DNA from: Methylococcaceae bacterium
GTDB taxonomy: Bacteria > Pseudomonadota > Gammaproteobacteria > Methylococcales > Methylococcaceae
Direction: 5' to 3'
DNA: 12,092 nt
NCBI GenBank assembly: GCA_012026715.1
Contig: VEPB01000418.1
Span: 1 to 12,092 of the forward strand
In this document: positions 5,198-12,092 of the stretch, one piece after another
How positions within the stretch are numbered: the stretch's first letter is position 1
How the letters are laid out: every line of letters begins with the position of its first letter
Notes under the pieces: model-generated
The model's input: the letters and a program-made list of their open reading frames with translations, nothing else
What the model was told of the DNA's origin: nothing
Database searches by the model: none
Translations under genes and position numbers: made by a program

Positions 5198-7765
5198 TCA
5201 GTCGGTCTGGACGATAGCCGCAGTCTCCGAATAGGCGGATACCTGATCGAAGTTGAGATAGCGATAGGTGTCGGCCGCGCTGCGATCGATCTCCCGCGCA
5301 TACTCCATGTACTCGGCCACCGTGGGGATACGGCCCAGGATGGAACACACCGCCGCCAATTCCGCCGAGGCCAGATAGACCTGAGCGCCGGCGCCGAGCC
5401 GGTTGGGGAAGTTGCGGGTGGAGGTGGACACCACCACCGCGTTGTCCGCCACCCGCGCCTGATTGCCCATGCACAGCGAGCAGCCGGGCATCTCGGTGCG
5501 CGCGCCCGCCTTGCCGAAGCTGGCGTAGTAGCCTTCCTCGGTCAGTTGGGCCTGGTCCATCTTGGTGGGTGGCGCCACCCAGAGCCGGCTGGGAATGGGT
5601 TTGCCATAGCGCTCCAGCAACTTGCCGGCAGCCCGAAAATGGCCGATGTTGGTCATGCAGGACCCCAGAAACACCTCGTCGATGGCGGTCCCGGCCACCT
5701 GCGACAACGGCTTGACGTCGTCCGGATCGTTGGGGCAGCACAGCAGAGGTTCGGTGATCTGATTCAGGTCGATGTCGATGATCGCGGCGTACTCGGCATC
5801 CGGATCGGCCTCCATCAGCACCGGCTGATCCAGCCACTGTTCCATCGCCTTGATGCGCCGGCGGATGGTGCGCTCATCGCCGTAGCCTTGCGCGATCATC
5901 CACTTCTGCAGGGTGATGTTGGAACGCAGGTATTCGGCGATGGGCTCCTGGTTGAGCTTGACCGTGCAGGCAGCCGCGGAGCGTTCGGCGGAAGCGTCGG
6001 CCAGTTCGAAAGCCTGCTCGATCTTGAGGTCGGGCAGCCCCTCGATCTCCAGGATGCGGCCCGAATAGATGTTTTTCTTGCCCTTCTTTTCCACGGTCAG
6101 CAATCCTTTTTGCAGCGCCGCGTAGGGAATGGCATGGACCAGATCGCGCAGGGTGATCCCCGGCTGCAGGGTGCCGCTGAAGCGCACCAGCACCGATTCG
6201 GGCATGTCCAGCGGCATCACGCCCGTTGCCGCGGCGAAGGCCACCAGGCCGGAGCCCGCCGGGAAAGAAATGCCGATGGGAAAACGGGTATGGGAGTCGC
6301 CGCCGGTACCCACCGTGTCCGGGACCAGCATGCGGTTGAGCCAGGAATGGATGATGCCATCGCCGGGCCGCAGGGATACGCCGCCGCGGGTCATGATGAA
6401 ATCCGGCAAGGTGTGGTGAGTCTGCACGTCCACCGGTTTGGGATAAGCCGCGGTGTGGCAGAACGACTGCATCACCAGGTCGGCGGAGAAACCGAGGCAA
6501 GCCAGGTCCTTCAGTTCGTCGCGGGTCATGGGTCCGGTGGTGTCCTGGGAACCGACCGTGGTCATGTGGGGCTCGCAATAGGTACCCGGCCGCACGCCGG
6601 CGACGCCGCAGGCGCGCCCCACCATCTTCTGCGCCAGGGTGTAACCCTTGCCGCTGTCCGCCGGCGCCTGCGGCCGCCGGAATACCGGCGACGGCCCCAG
6701 TCCCAGGGCGGCCCGCGCCCGGTCGGTCAGGCCGCGGCCGATGATCAGGTTGATGCGGCCGCCCGCCTGAACCTCGTCCATGATGATGTCGGTCTTGAGC
6801 GCGAAGCGGCACACCTCGGCACCGTCTTCGTGGCGGCGGATCACGCCTTCATAGGGATGGATGTCGATGACATCGCCCATGGACAGGGCAGTCACGTCGC
6901 ATTCGATGGGCAGGGCGCCGGAATCCTCCATGGTGTTAAAGAAGATCGGGGCGATCTTGCCGCCGATGCACACGCCTCCGGCGCGCTTGTTGGGCACGTG
7001 GGGAATGTCGTGCCCCATGTGCCACAGCACTGAATTGGTGGCGGACTTGCGGGACGACCCGGTGCCCACCACATCCCCCACGTAGGCGACCGGAAAACCT
7101 TTGGTCTTGAGTTCGGCGATCTGCACCGGGGCGTCGTGGATGCCTTCCCGCGCCACCTTGAGCATGGACTTGGCGTGCAGCGGAATGTCGGGCCTCGACC
7201 AGGCATCCTGGGCGGGCGACAAATCGTCGGTATTGGTCTCGCCGACCACCTTGAACACCGTGACGGTCAGCTTGTCCGGCAGGGTCGGCCGGCTGGTGAA
7301 CCATTCCGCGTCGGCCCACGATTGCAGCACCGCTTGCGCGTGGACGTTGCCGGCATCGGCCTTGTCCTTCACGTCGTGGAAGGCGTCGAACATCAGCAGG
7401 GTGTGGGAGAGCCCCCGCGCCGCGATCGGCGCCAATTCGGCGACTTCCAGCAGCTGAATCAGCGGATCGACGTTATAGCCACCCAACATGGTTCCCAGCA
7501 ATTCGGTGGCATGGCGCGCATCGAGTATGGGCGAGCGGGTCTCGCCCCGCGCCACCGCGGCCAGAAAGCCTGCCTTGACGTAAGCCGCTTCGTCGACGCC
7601 GGCAGGAATCCGGTTGGCCAGCAGGTCCAGCAGGAATTCTGCTTCGCCGGGTGGCGGGCTCTTGAACAGCGCCACCAGACCGGCAGCCTGTTCGGCGCTC
7701 AAAGGTTGCGGAACCAAGCCTTCGGCCGCCCGCTCGGCGACCTGTTTGCGATAGCTTTCTAACAT
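5198..7765 (-). CDS. acnB: Aconitate hydratase B (bifunctional aconitase / 2-methylisocitrate dehydratase)
   Basis: Interconverts citrate and isocitrate through cis-aconitate in the TCA cycle; AcnB enzymes can also hydrate 2-methyl-cis-aconitate. 855 residues, close to the 865 of E. coli AcnB. The start is the ATG of MLESYRKQVAERAAEGLVPQ, the usual AcnB beginning. The frame stays open for 54 more codons upstream, but that stretch has no family sequence and runs through the promoter region. Domain order is typical: an HEAT-like N-terminal domain (about 1-155), a swivel domain with GDVVGTGSSRKSATNSVLWH, then the catalytic domains with TVGSQDTTGPMTRDEL and GTGGDSHTRFP. The [4Fe-4S] ligands are Cys703 (FLGSCMTN), Cys762 and Cys765 (GCSLCMGNQAR), with the same spacing (59 and 3) as E. 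coli Cys710, Cys769 and Cys772. It converges with the MshEN-like gene and diverges from the deacetylase. The cluster makes it oxidant-sensitive, and AcnB proteins can bind mRNA when iron is low. Confidence 0.98.
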   Translation of the reverse strand: MLESYRKQVAERAAEGLVPQPLSAEQAAGLVALFKSPPPGEAEFLLDLLANRIPAGVDEAAYVKAGFLAAVARGETRSPILDARHATELLGTMLGGYNVDPLIQLLEVAELAPIAARGLSHTLLMFDAFHDVKDKADAGNVHAQAVLQSWADAEWFTSRPTLPDKLTVTVFKVVGETNTDDLSPAQDAWSRPDIPLHAKSMLKVAREGIHDAPVQIAELKTKGFPVAYVGDVVGTGSSRKSATNSVLWHMGHDIPHVPNKRAGGVCIGGKIAPIFFNTMEDSGALPIECDVTALSMGDVIDIHPYEGVIRRHEDGAEVCRFALKTDIIMDEVQAGGRINLIIGRGLTDRARAALGLGPSPVFRRPQAPADSGKGYTLAQKMVGRACGVAGVRPGTYCEPHMTTVGSQDTTGPMTRDELKDLACLGFSADLVMQSFCHTAAYPKPVDVQTHHTLPDFIMTRGGVSLRPGDGIIHSWLNRMLVPDTVGTGGDSHTRFPIGISFPAGSGLVAFAAATGVMPLDMPESVLVRFSGTLQPGITLRDLVHAIPYAALQKGLLTVEKKGKKNIYSGRILEIEGLPDLKIEQAFELADASAERSAAACTVKLNQEPIAEYLRSNITLQKWMIAQGYGDERTIRRRIKAMEQWLDQPVLMEADPDAEYAAIIDIDLNQITEPLLCCPNDPDDVKPLSQVAGTAIDEVFLGSCMTNIGHFRAAGKLLERYGKPIPSRLWVAPPTKMDQAQLTEEGYYASFGKAGARTEMPGCSLCMGNQARVADNAVVVSTSTRNFPNRLGAGAQVYLASAELAAVCSILGRIPTVAEYMEYAREIDRSAADTYRYLNFDQVSAYSETAAIVQTD

Positions 7766-7883
7766 GACTCTGCCTGTTGGGGCCGCGTCCCGGCTTGCGG
7801 TCGGCGCGGCCGATGGATGGGATGGGTCTATCAAATGCGACCGCCCGGGGGCCGGTTGGTTCGGTCCATGGTCTTTGCGGGCT

Positions 7884-7889
7884 ATTATA
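7884..7889 (-). promoter_or_regulatory. Candidate -10 element TATAAT for acnB
   Basis: The minus strand reads CATATAATAG, a perfect TATAAT about 118 nt upstream of the acnB ATG. No good -35 hexamer sits 16-18 bp further up, so this is tentative. The plus strand at the same place reads TATTAT (7883-7888), 38 nt before the deacetylase ATG, so one AT-rich patch in a GC-rich 161-bp spacer may serve both divergent genes. Confidence 0.4.
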
Positions 7890-7926
7890 TGGAAAACCGC
7901 CCCACTGCTTCGCGCCGAGAGTTGCA

Positions 7927-8856
7927 ATGACCACGTTTTTTTATTCCCATCCCGCCTTTTTCGAACACCAAACCGGCTCTGCCCATCCGGAAAGTCCCTA
8001 TCGACTCACTGCGATTGCGACCGCGCTGTTGCGGCCCGAATTCGTCAAGCTGATACACCAGGAAGCTCCCCGCGCCGAACCGGAAACGCTGAGGCTGGTG
8101 CATACCGAGCAGCACATTCGGAACATCTTCGACTTGGTGCCGGACGAGAACATCATCTACCTTGACCCCGACACCGTGCTTTCCCGCGGTTCCGGCCAGG
8201 CGGCGCTGCGCGCCGTGGGCGCGGTGTGCGCCGCGATCGACGCGGTGTTCAACGGCGAGGCCCACAATGCCTTCTGCGGGGTTCGGCCACCCGGCCACCA
8301 TGCCATGCCGGAAGCCGCCATGGGCTTTTGCCTGTTCAACAACATCGCGGTGGGTGCCGAATATGCACGGCGCCACCACCGCATCAAGCGGGTCGCCATC
8401 GTCGACTTCGACGTCCACCACGGCAACGGCACCCAGGCATGCTTTGAAGACAATCCCAACGTCCTCTACGCATCCACCCACCAGCACCCCTGGTACCCGG
8501 GAACCGGAAACCCCAGGGAGACCGGCGTCGGCAACATCTTCAACGTGGGCCTGCCGTCCGGCAGCGGCTCCAAGGCCTTTCGCGACGCCATGACCCATAC
8601 CATCCTGCCGGCGGTGGATCGCTTCAAGCCAGAACTCGTTCTGGTCTCGGCCGGCTTCGATGCCCATCGGGACGATCCCCTCGCATCTCTGGAACTGGAC
8701 GAAGAGGACTTCGGCTGGATCACTACGGAACTGCTGACTCTGGCCGACCGCCACGCCGGCGGGCGCCTGGTTTCGGCCCTGGAAGGCGGCTATAACCTGG
8801 AAGCCCTGCGGGCCTCCGTGGCAGCCCATGTACGGGCGTTGATGGGGGCGTGCTGA
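7927..8856 (+). CDS. Class II histone-deacetylase-like zinc amidohydrolase
   Basis: 309 residues. The start is the ATG of MTTFFYSHPAFFEHQTGSAHPE, the usual beginning of bacterial HDAC-like enzymes; the longer upstream frame is not family sequence. The ribosome site (GAGAG) is weak. The catalytic set is complete: the His-His pair in RPPGHHA (His124, His125), zinc ligands Asp162 and His164 in VDFDVHHGNGTQ, third zinc ligand Asp245 in SAGFDAHRDDP, and the transition-state Tyr289 in LEGGYN. The family removes acetyl groups from protein lysines, acetylpolyamines or similar amides; bacterial class II members such as HDAH have this GGY arrangement. The native substrate cannot be read from sequence. 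No signal peptide is seen, so it is cytoplasmic. It is divergent from acnB and followed after 123 bp by a membrane protein gene on the same strand. Acetylpolyamine amidohydrolase is the main alternative name. Confidence 0.93.
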   Translation: MTTFFYSHPAFFEHQTGSAHPESPYRLTAIATALLRPEFVKLIHQEAPRAEPETLRLVHTEQHIRNIFDLVPDENIIYLDPDTVLSRGSGQAALRAVGAVCAAIDAVFNGEAHNAFCGVRPPGHHAMPEAAMGFCLFNNIAVGAEYARRHHRIKRVAIVDFDVHHGNGTQACFEDNPNVLYASTHQHPWYPGTGNPRETGVGNIFNVGLPSGSGSKAFRDAMTHTILPAVDRFKPELVLVSAGFDAHRDDPLASLELDEEDFGWITTELLTLADRHAGGRLVSALEGGYNLEALRASVAAHVRALMGAC

Positions 8857-8893
8857 TCCCCCTTCAGGAACGATCGGATAGGGTCGATACGGC

Positions 8894-8899
8894 TATACT
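8894..8899 (+). promoter_or_regulatory. Candidate -10 element TATACT before the membrane-protein gene
   Basis: TATACT in the sequence GGCTATACTGG lies 80 nt upstream of the ATG at 8980. A matching -35 is not visible at 17-bp spacing (CGATCG there), so this is a weak call. Confidence 0.3.
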
Positions 8900-8979
8900 G
8901 GAGACTGCGTCCATCTCCAGGCGGACCTGAGCGCCTTCACGCTTAACCGTCCGCCACTGAGTTCCGTGAGGTATTTCCA

Positions 8980-9489
8980 ATGCTGCAACCGAAATCCGCG
9001 CACGGCGCCCCTTCTCACCGCGGGGACGATCAGGGAACCGAACGTACCGATTACCTGAAAGAACGGGAAGCGGATTTCCTGCTGATCGAATTCGGCAAGC
9101 TGCAGGATGAAATCCTCAGCGCCACCCGGGAACGCTGGCGGGTAGAGCAAACGGTGTTTCTGCTCAACGCGATACTGCTGGCAGTCGGCTATCTCGCGCC
9201 GCAGCCGGTATCAGCCCAATATTTCACCCTGCCCTTCCTGGTCACCCTGCTGGGGGCCATGCGCCATCTCATGGTGTGGCTGCAGTTACGGCGCGTCGGC
9301 AACTACCTCACCAAGGTGGAAGAAATCTTCGGCGTCCATCCCCGCCTGGGCTGGGAACTGCGGCTGGAAAAGCTGGACGAGTCCAAACCCTACACCCTCG
9401 TTCTGGTCGCACTGTCGATCATTTATTGGCTCGGCATGCTGGCCGCCACTTTCATACTGGCGCTGGGCCATCACCTTCAGCTGTGGTGA
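8980..9489 (+). CDS. Three-helix membrane protein of unknown function
   Basis: 169 residues. The start at ATG 8980 is supported by GTGAGGT (8966-8972) at 7 nt spacing. Residues 1-55 are hydrophilic and charged (YLKEREADFLLIEFGKLQDE), probably a helix that may form a coiled coil. Three hydrophobic segments follow at about 57-73, 82-102 and 137-162. Between the second and third is the stretch RRVGNYLTKVEEIFG, then LGWELRLEKLDE. The layout (N-terminal amphipathic helix, two membrane helices, an R-x2-x-YL-x-x-x-E ... GWE loop, a last helix) reminds me of poorly characterised bacterial membrane proteins, some of them near defence or signalling genes, but I cannot name a family with confidence. Neighbours give no clear clue: the deacetylase lies 123 bp upstream and a TonB receptor 317 bp downstream, each likely with its own promoter. 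Confidence 0.82.
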   Translation: MLQPKSAHGAPSHRGDDQGTERTDYLKEREADFLLIEFGKLQDEILSATRERWRVEQTVFLLNAILLAVGYLAPQPVSAQYFTLPFLVTLLGAMRHLMVWLQLRRVGNYLTKVEEIFGVHPRLGWELRLEKLDESKPYTLVLVALSIIYWLGMLAATFILALGHHLQLW

Positions 9490-9720
9490 GACCCAAGCCC
9501 GCGCCTTTGGGATAGGCGAAGCGCTGTAACGTCCATCCCGACAGGTAGCGGCCCGCAACGGAAAGTGCGGCCCTGAAGATCAAGAACATCAAGGGCCTGC
9601 AGACGCCGATGTTGGCGGTATCGCCCAATGCCGCGGAGGCCGCTGAACAAACCCGGCGCCCCCAGATCCGCCCCACAGATCCCGAACTCTCCTGCGGGCG
9701 CCTCGTCCCCAAGACTCTTC

Positions 9721-9726
9721 TACAAT
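9721..9726 (+). promoter_or_regulatory. Candidate -10 element TACAAT of the TonB receptor gene
   Basis: TACAAT lies 80 nt before the ATG at 9807, in a GC-rich context. No good -35 is seen 17 bp upstream, which would fit an activator-dependent promoter or a different sigma factor, or chance. Confidence 0.35.
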
Positions 9727-9749
9727 GGCTGTCAGGGTTGCACGGTATT

Positions 9750-9763
9750 CGCGTAGCTACGCG
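9750..9763. promoter_or_regulatory. 14-bp perfect palindrome CGCGTAGCTACGCG, candidate operator
   Basis: The sequence equals its own reverse complement over 14 bp. It sits 43 bp before the receptor ATG and 23 bp after the candidate -10, a place typical of a repressor site in the leader. It does not match a Fur box. Receptor genes are commonly under ligand-responsive control, so an operator is a reasonable inference, but the regulator is unknown. Confidence 0.45.
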
Positions 9764-9806
9764 CCGGCGGAAAGATCGCAGATCCCTTCAATTAACGAGT
9801 CTAGCG

Positions 9807-11999
9807 ATGTCATCAAAGAATCAACGGCGCCCGCAGCATTGCCGCAGGGTGTCTGCGCTTGCGGGCACAATAATGATCTGGCAGGGTGCGGTATCGGCCA
9901 CCCCTGGGCTGACGGCGGACGAAAAGGCCATGCTCCAGGTCTATGGCGACGAGGAAATGGTCAGCGTCGCGACCGGTACCCGCCAGCCGATCGGCAAGGC
10001 GCCGGCGGTGGCTTCCGTGATCACGGCGGCGGACATCAAGGCCATGGGCGCCACCGACATCGACGAAGTGCTGGAAACGGTGCCGGGGTTGCACGTCGCC
10101 CGCAGCAACATCGCCTATAACCCCATCTACACCTTCCGCGGCATCCATTCCGGGCTCAATCCACAGGTCTTGATGCTGATCAACGGCATCCCCGTCACCC
10201 ACTCCTTCCAGGGCGACCGCAGTCAGATCTGGTCCGGCATGCCGATCCAGGCCATCGCGCGCATCGAGGTGGTCCGGGGACCGGGATCGGCGCTCTACGG
10301 CGCCGATGCCTTCGCCGGAGTCATCAACGTCATCACCAAGACCAAACCGGACATCGAAGGCACCGAATTCGGCGGACGCGTCGGCAGCTTCGACAGTTAC
10401 GACGGCTGGGCCCTGCACGGTGGAACCTGGGGAGGTTTCGACGTGGCGGCGGCAGTGGAGTATCACAAGTCGGCCGGGCAGGACTCCGGGATCGACGCCG
10501 CCGCCCAAACCCAGCTTGACCAGGCATTGGGTACCCGCGCCTCGCTGGCGCCGGGTCCTGTCAACCTATCCCGCGACAATCTGGATGTGCGGCTGGACCT
10601 GTCGCGGGAGCACTGGCGGTTCCGCGGCGGACTCCAGCACCGCGGCGACATGGGCAACGGTGCCGGCGTCGCCCAGGCGCTGGACCCGGTCAATCGCTAC
10701 CAGAGCGACCGCTGGAACGCGGACCTGACCTACCAGAACGCCGAATTTGCGGACAACTGGGAGGTGACCGGACAGATCAGCTATTTCGATACCAGCCAGG
10801 TCGTCGAACGCAACCTGACCCTGTTTCCGGCGGGCACCCGCCTGCCCATCGGCGCCAACGGCCAGATCGACTTTGCCAAACCGCTCGGATTAGTCACCTT
10901 CCCCAACGGCTACATCGGCAATCCGGAAAACTGGGAGCGCCATGCCCGCGCCAGCGCGGCAGCGGTGTACCGCGGGTTCGACAGCCACACCCTTCGATTC
11001 GGTGCCGGCTTCAATTACGACAGCATCTACAAGGTGCGGGTCAGCCAGAACTTCGGGCTCGACCCCGTCAGCGGGGCCCCGATACCTTTCATGCCCGGCG
11101 TGCCGCTAGTCAACGTATCCGGCACCTCGTCGACTTTCTTGCCCACCAGCGATCGCAAGGTCGGTTACTTCTTCGTGCAGGATGAATGGGCCTTCGCCAA
11201 GGACTGGGCCTTGACCGCCGGCATGCGCTATGACCGTTATTCGGACTTCGGCGAAACCGTCAATCCCCGGGCCGCCCTGGTGTGGGAAACCCGCTACGAC
11301 CTCACCACCAAGCTGATGTACGGCAGCGCCTTTCGCGCGCCCTCCTTCGGCGAGCTTTACATCCTCAACAACCCGGCCACTCTCGGGAATCCCAATTTAA
11401 AGCCGGAAACCCTGGACAGCATCGAACTGGCCTTCGACTACCGCCCGACCGACCGGCTGCGGCTGGGCCTGAACGTGTTCAACTATTGGTGGAAGGACAT
11501 CATCCGCTACGTCCCGAACACCGACTCACCCTCGTCGAGCGCCCGCAATACCGGCTCCCAGACCTGTTACGGCGTCGAATTGGAAGCCGAATGGAAGGCC
11601 CTCGATTCACTCCGGCTGATCGGCAACTACTCCTACCAAAATTCCATCGACGAAACCCTCGATCACGACGCCGGTTACGCACCGCATCACCAGGTTTATC
11701 TGCGGGCACAATGGGAGTTCCTGCCGGACTGGCAGTTCGTGCCCCAGGCCAAGTGGATCATCGGCCGCGAGCGCTCGGCCGGCGACAACCGCCCCGCCAT
11801 CGACGACTACGCCTGGGTCGACCTGACCCTGCGGCGCCGCAACTTGTTGGATCATGTCGCAGTCGCGTTTTCGGTCCGCAATCTGTTCGACGAGGACGCC
11901 CGCGAGCCCAGCCTGGCCGGCGTTCCCGCCGCGGCCATTCCCAACGACCTGCCCCTGGCGGGGCGGAGCTGTTTCGGCGAGCGCCGATTACGTTTTTGA
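9807..11999 (+). CDS. TonB-dependent outer-membrane receptor
   Basis: 730 residues. I start at the ATG of MSSKNQRRPQHCRRVSALAG because it gives a signal peptide (positive n-region, hydrophobic VSALAGTIMIWQGAVSA, likely cleavage after residue 31); the frame is open for 66 more codons upstream but without signal. EEMVSVATG (48-56) may be or include the TonB box. The plug domain follows (about 64-178), with IDEVLETVPGLHV and the hallmark RIEVVRGPGSALYGADAFAG...INVITK. The rest is a beta-barrel of alternating strands with conserved LTAGMRYDRYSDFGETVNPR and SAFRAPSFGELY ... NPNLKPETLDSIEL. The last residue is Phe after RRLR, the usual signal for barrel assembly. The family imports siderophores, cobalamin, metals or other scarce ligands using TonB energy. 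No ABC transporter, sigma/anti-sigma pair or cytoplasmic partner is in the window, so the ligand cannot be told. The gene appears complete and unbroken. Confidence 0.95.
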   Translation: MSSKNQRRPQHCRRVSALAGTIMIWQGAVSATPGLTADEKAMLQVYGDEEMVSVATGTRQPIGKAPAVASVITAADIKAMGATDIDEVLETVPGLHVARSNIAYNPIYTFRGIHSGLNPQVLMLINGIPVTHSFQGDRSQIWSGMPIQAIARIEVVRGPGSALYGADAFAGVINVITKTKPDIEGTEFGGRVGSFDSYDGWALHGGTWGGFDVAAAVEYHKSAGQDSGIDAAAQTQLDQALGTRASLAPGPVNLSRDNLDVRLDLSREHWRFRGGLQHRGDMGNGAGVAQALDPVNRYQSDRWNADLTYQNAEFADNWEVTGQISYFDTSQVVERNLTLFPAGTRLPIGANGQIDFAKPLGLVTFPNGYIGNPENWERHARASAAAVYRGFDSHTLRFGAGFNYDSIYKVRVSQNFGLDPVSGAPIPFMPGVPLVNVSGTSSTFLPTSDRKVGYFFVQDEWAFAKDWALTAGMRYDRYSDFGETVNPRAALVWETRYDLTTKLMYGSAFRAPSFGELYILNNPATLGNPNLKPETLDSIELAFDYRPTDRLRLGLNVFNYWWKDIIRYVPNTDSPSSSARNTGSQTCYGVELEAEWKALDSLRLIGNYSYQNSIDETLDHDAGYAPHHQVYLRAQWEFLPDWQFVPQAKWIIGRERSAGDNRPAIDDYAWVDLTLRRRNLLDHVAVAFSVRNLFDEDAREPSLAGVPAAAIPNDLPLAGRSCFGERRLRF

Positions 12000-12037
12000 C
12001 AAAGCCGCCGTTTGTCGCACTGTCATCCCCATGTTGC

Positions 12038-12062
12038 GACCGAATTCCGCACCGGTTCGGTC
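12038..12062. repeat. Inverted repeat after the TonB receptor (GACCGAA / TTCGGTC)
   Basis: Seven-base perfect arms with an 11-nt loop, 38 nt after the receptor stop. It could form a hairpin at the end of the transcript, but the following sequence is CGGGGCG rather than a T run, so it is not called as an intrinsic terminator. The window ends 30 bp later. Confidence 0.4.
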
Positions 12063-12092
12063 CGGGGCGATAAAGGCGTCGGTCGCGACGAC

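Larger units (their letters stand above)
9490..9806. other. 317-bp intergenic region upstream of the TonB receptor
   Basis: No supported gene. The receptor frame stays open upstream to 9609 but without family sequence, and a minus-strand frame across 9452-9712 overlaps the end of the membrane-protein gene and resembles nothing I know. The region contains a candidate -10 (TACAAT, 9721-9726) and a 14-bp palindrome (9750-9763). A weak inverted repeat CCCAA/TTGGG follows the membrane-protein stop but has no T run, so no terminator is called. Confidence 0.5.

Noticed and set aside
5192..5207. Inverted repeat GACCG/CGGTC between the converging MshEN-like gene and acnB
   Set aside because: Only 5-bp arms, overlapping the acnB stop and without a T run on either side; too weak for a terminator call.
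5546..7033. Long plus-strand open frame (495 codons) opposite acnB
   Set aside because: An antisense shadow produced by high GC codon bias; its His/Gly/Arg-rich product resembles no protein, and the AcnB reading is certain.
7777..7926. Possible 50-residue N-terminal extension of the deacetylase
   Set aside because: Family sequence begins at MTTFFYSHP, and the extension overlaps the divergent promoter region.
7766..7927. Possible 54-residue N-terminal extension of AcnB
   Set aside because: The extension lacks AcnB sequence, crosses the promoter region and would make the protein longer than the family; MLESYRKQ is the usual start.
9452..9712. Minus-strand 86-codon frame with a hydrophobic stretch (MFLIFRAALSVAGRYLSGW)
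   Set aside because: It overlaps the end of the well-supported membrane-protein gene, has no recognised family and no clear ribosome site.
9609..9806. Possible 66-residue N-terminal extension of the TonB receptor
   Set aside because: It would bury the signal peptide, which must be N-terminal for export; the start at 9807 gives a proper signal sequence.

Overview
A GC-rich, densely coded window from what looks like a gammaproteobacterium. Supporting signs are an AcnB-type aconitase, a TonB-dependent outer-membrane receptor, a multiheme c-type cytochrome carrying Ig-like repeats, and short intergenic gaps. The cytochrome architecture recalls Methylococcaceae methanotrophs and other metal- or sulfur-handling Gammaproteobacteria, but nothing here (no methane oxidation gene, no rRNA) proves that placement. 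No tRNA, rRNA, CRISPR array, phage gene or intact insertion sequence is visible.

Layout, left to right. (1) 2-2089, plus: the 3' part of a secreted multiheme cytochrome with three CXXCH sites in the window, then five tandem Ig/cadherin-like modules, each closed by a C-x5-W-x4/6-C motif. (2) 4215-2139, minus: a two-gene operon of a CoA-disulfide/persulfide reductase with C-terminal rhodanese domain, then a small exported protein whose Shine-Dalgarno is fused to the reductase stop codon. (3) 4216-4786: a 571-bp non-coding stretch with three inverted-repeat structures, including four copies of one heptamer arranged as two mirrored pairs. (4) 4787-5179, plus: a 130-residue stand-alone protein built on two degenerate MshEN-like motifs. 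(5) 7765-5198, minus: acnB, complete with its iron-sulfur cysteines. (6) 7927-8856, plus: a class II histone-deacetylase-like zinc amidohydrolase, divergent from acnB across 161 bp. (7) 8980-9489, plus: a three-helix membrane protein of unknown role. (8) 9490-9806: a 317-bp gap with a 14-bp perfect palindrome, then 9807-11999, plus: a complete TonB-dependent receptor.

How they fit together: the reductase operon points to persulfide, sulfane sulfur or CoA-disulfide turnover. The cytochrome and the TonB receptor are cell-surface functions (electron transfer or adhesion, and uptake of a scarce ligand). AcnB is central metabolism. The deacetylase could act on acetylated proteins or small amines. 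I see no single multi-gene system spanning the window; the most unusual material is the structured intergenic region near 4320-4445, the capped Ig repeats of the cytochrome, and the small MshEN-like protein.
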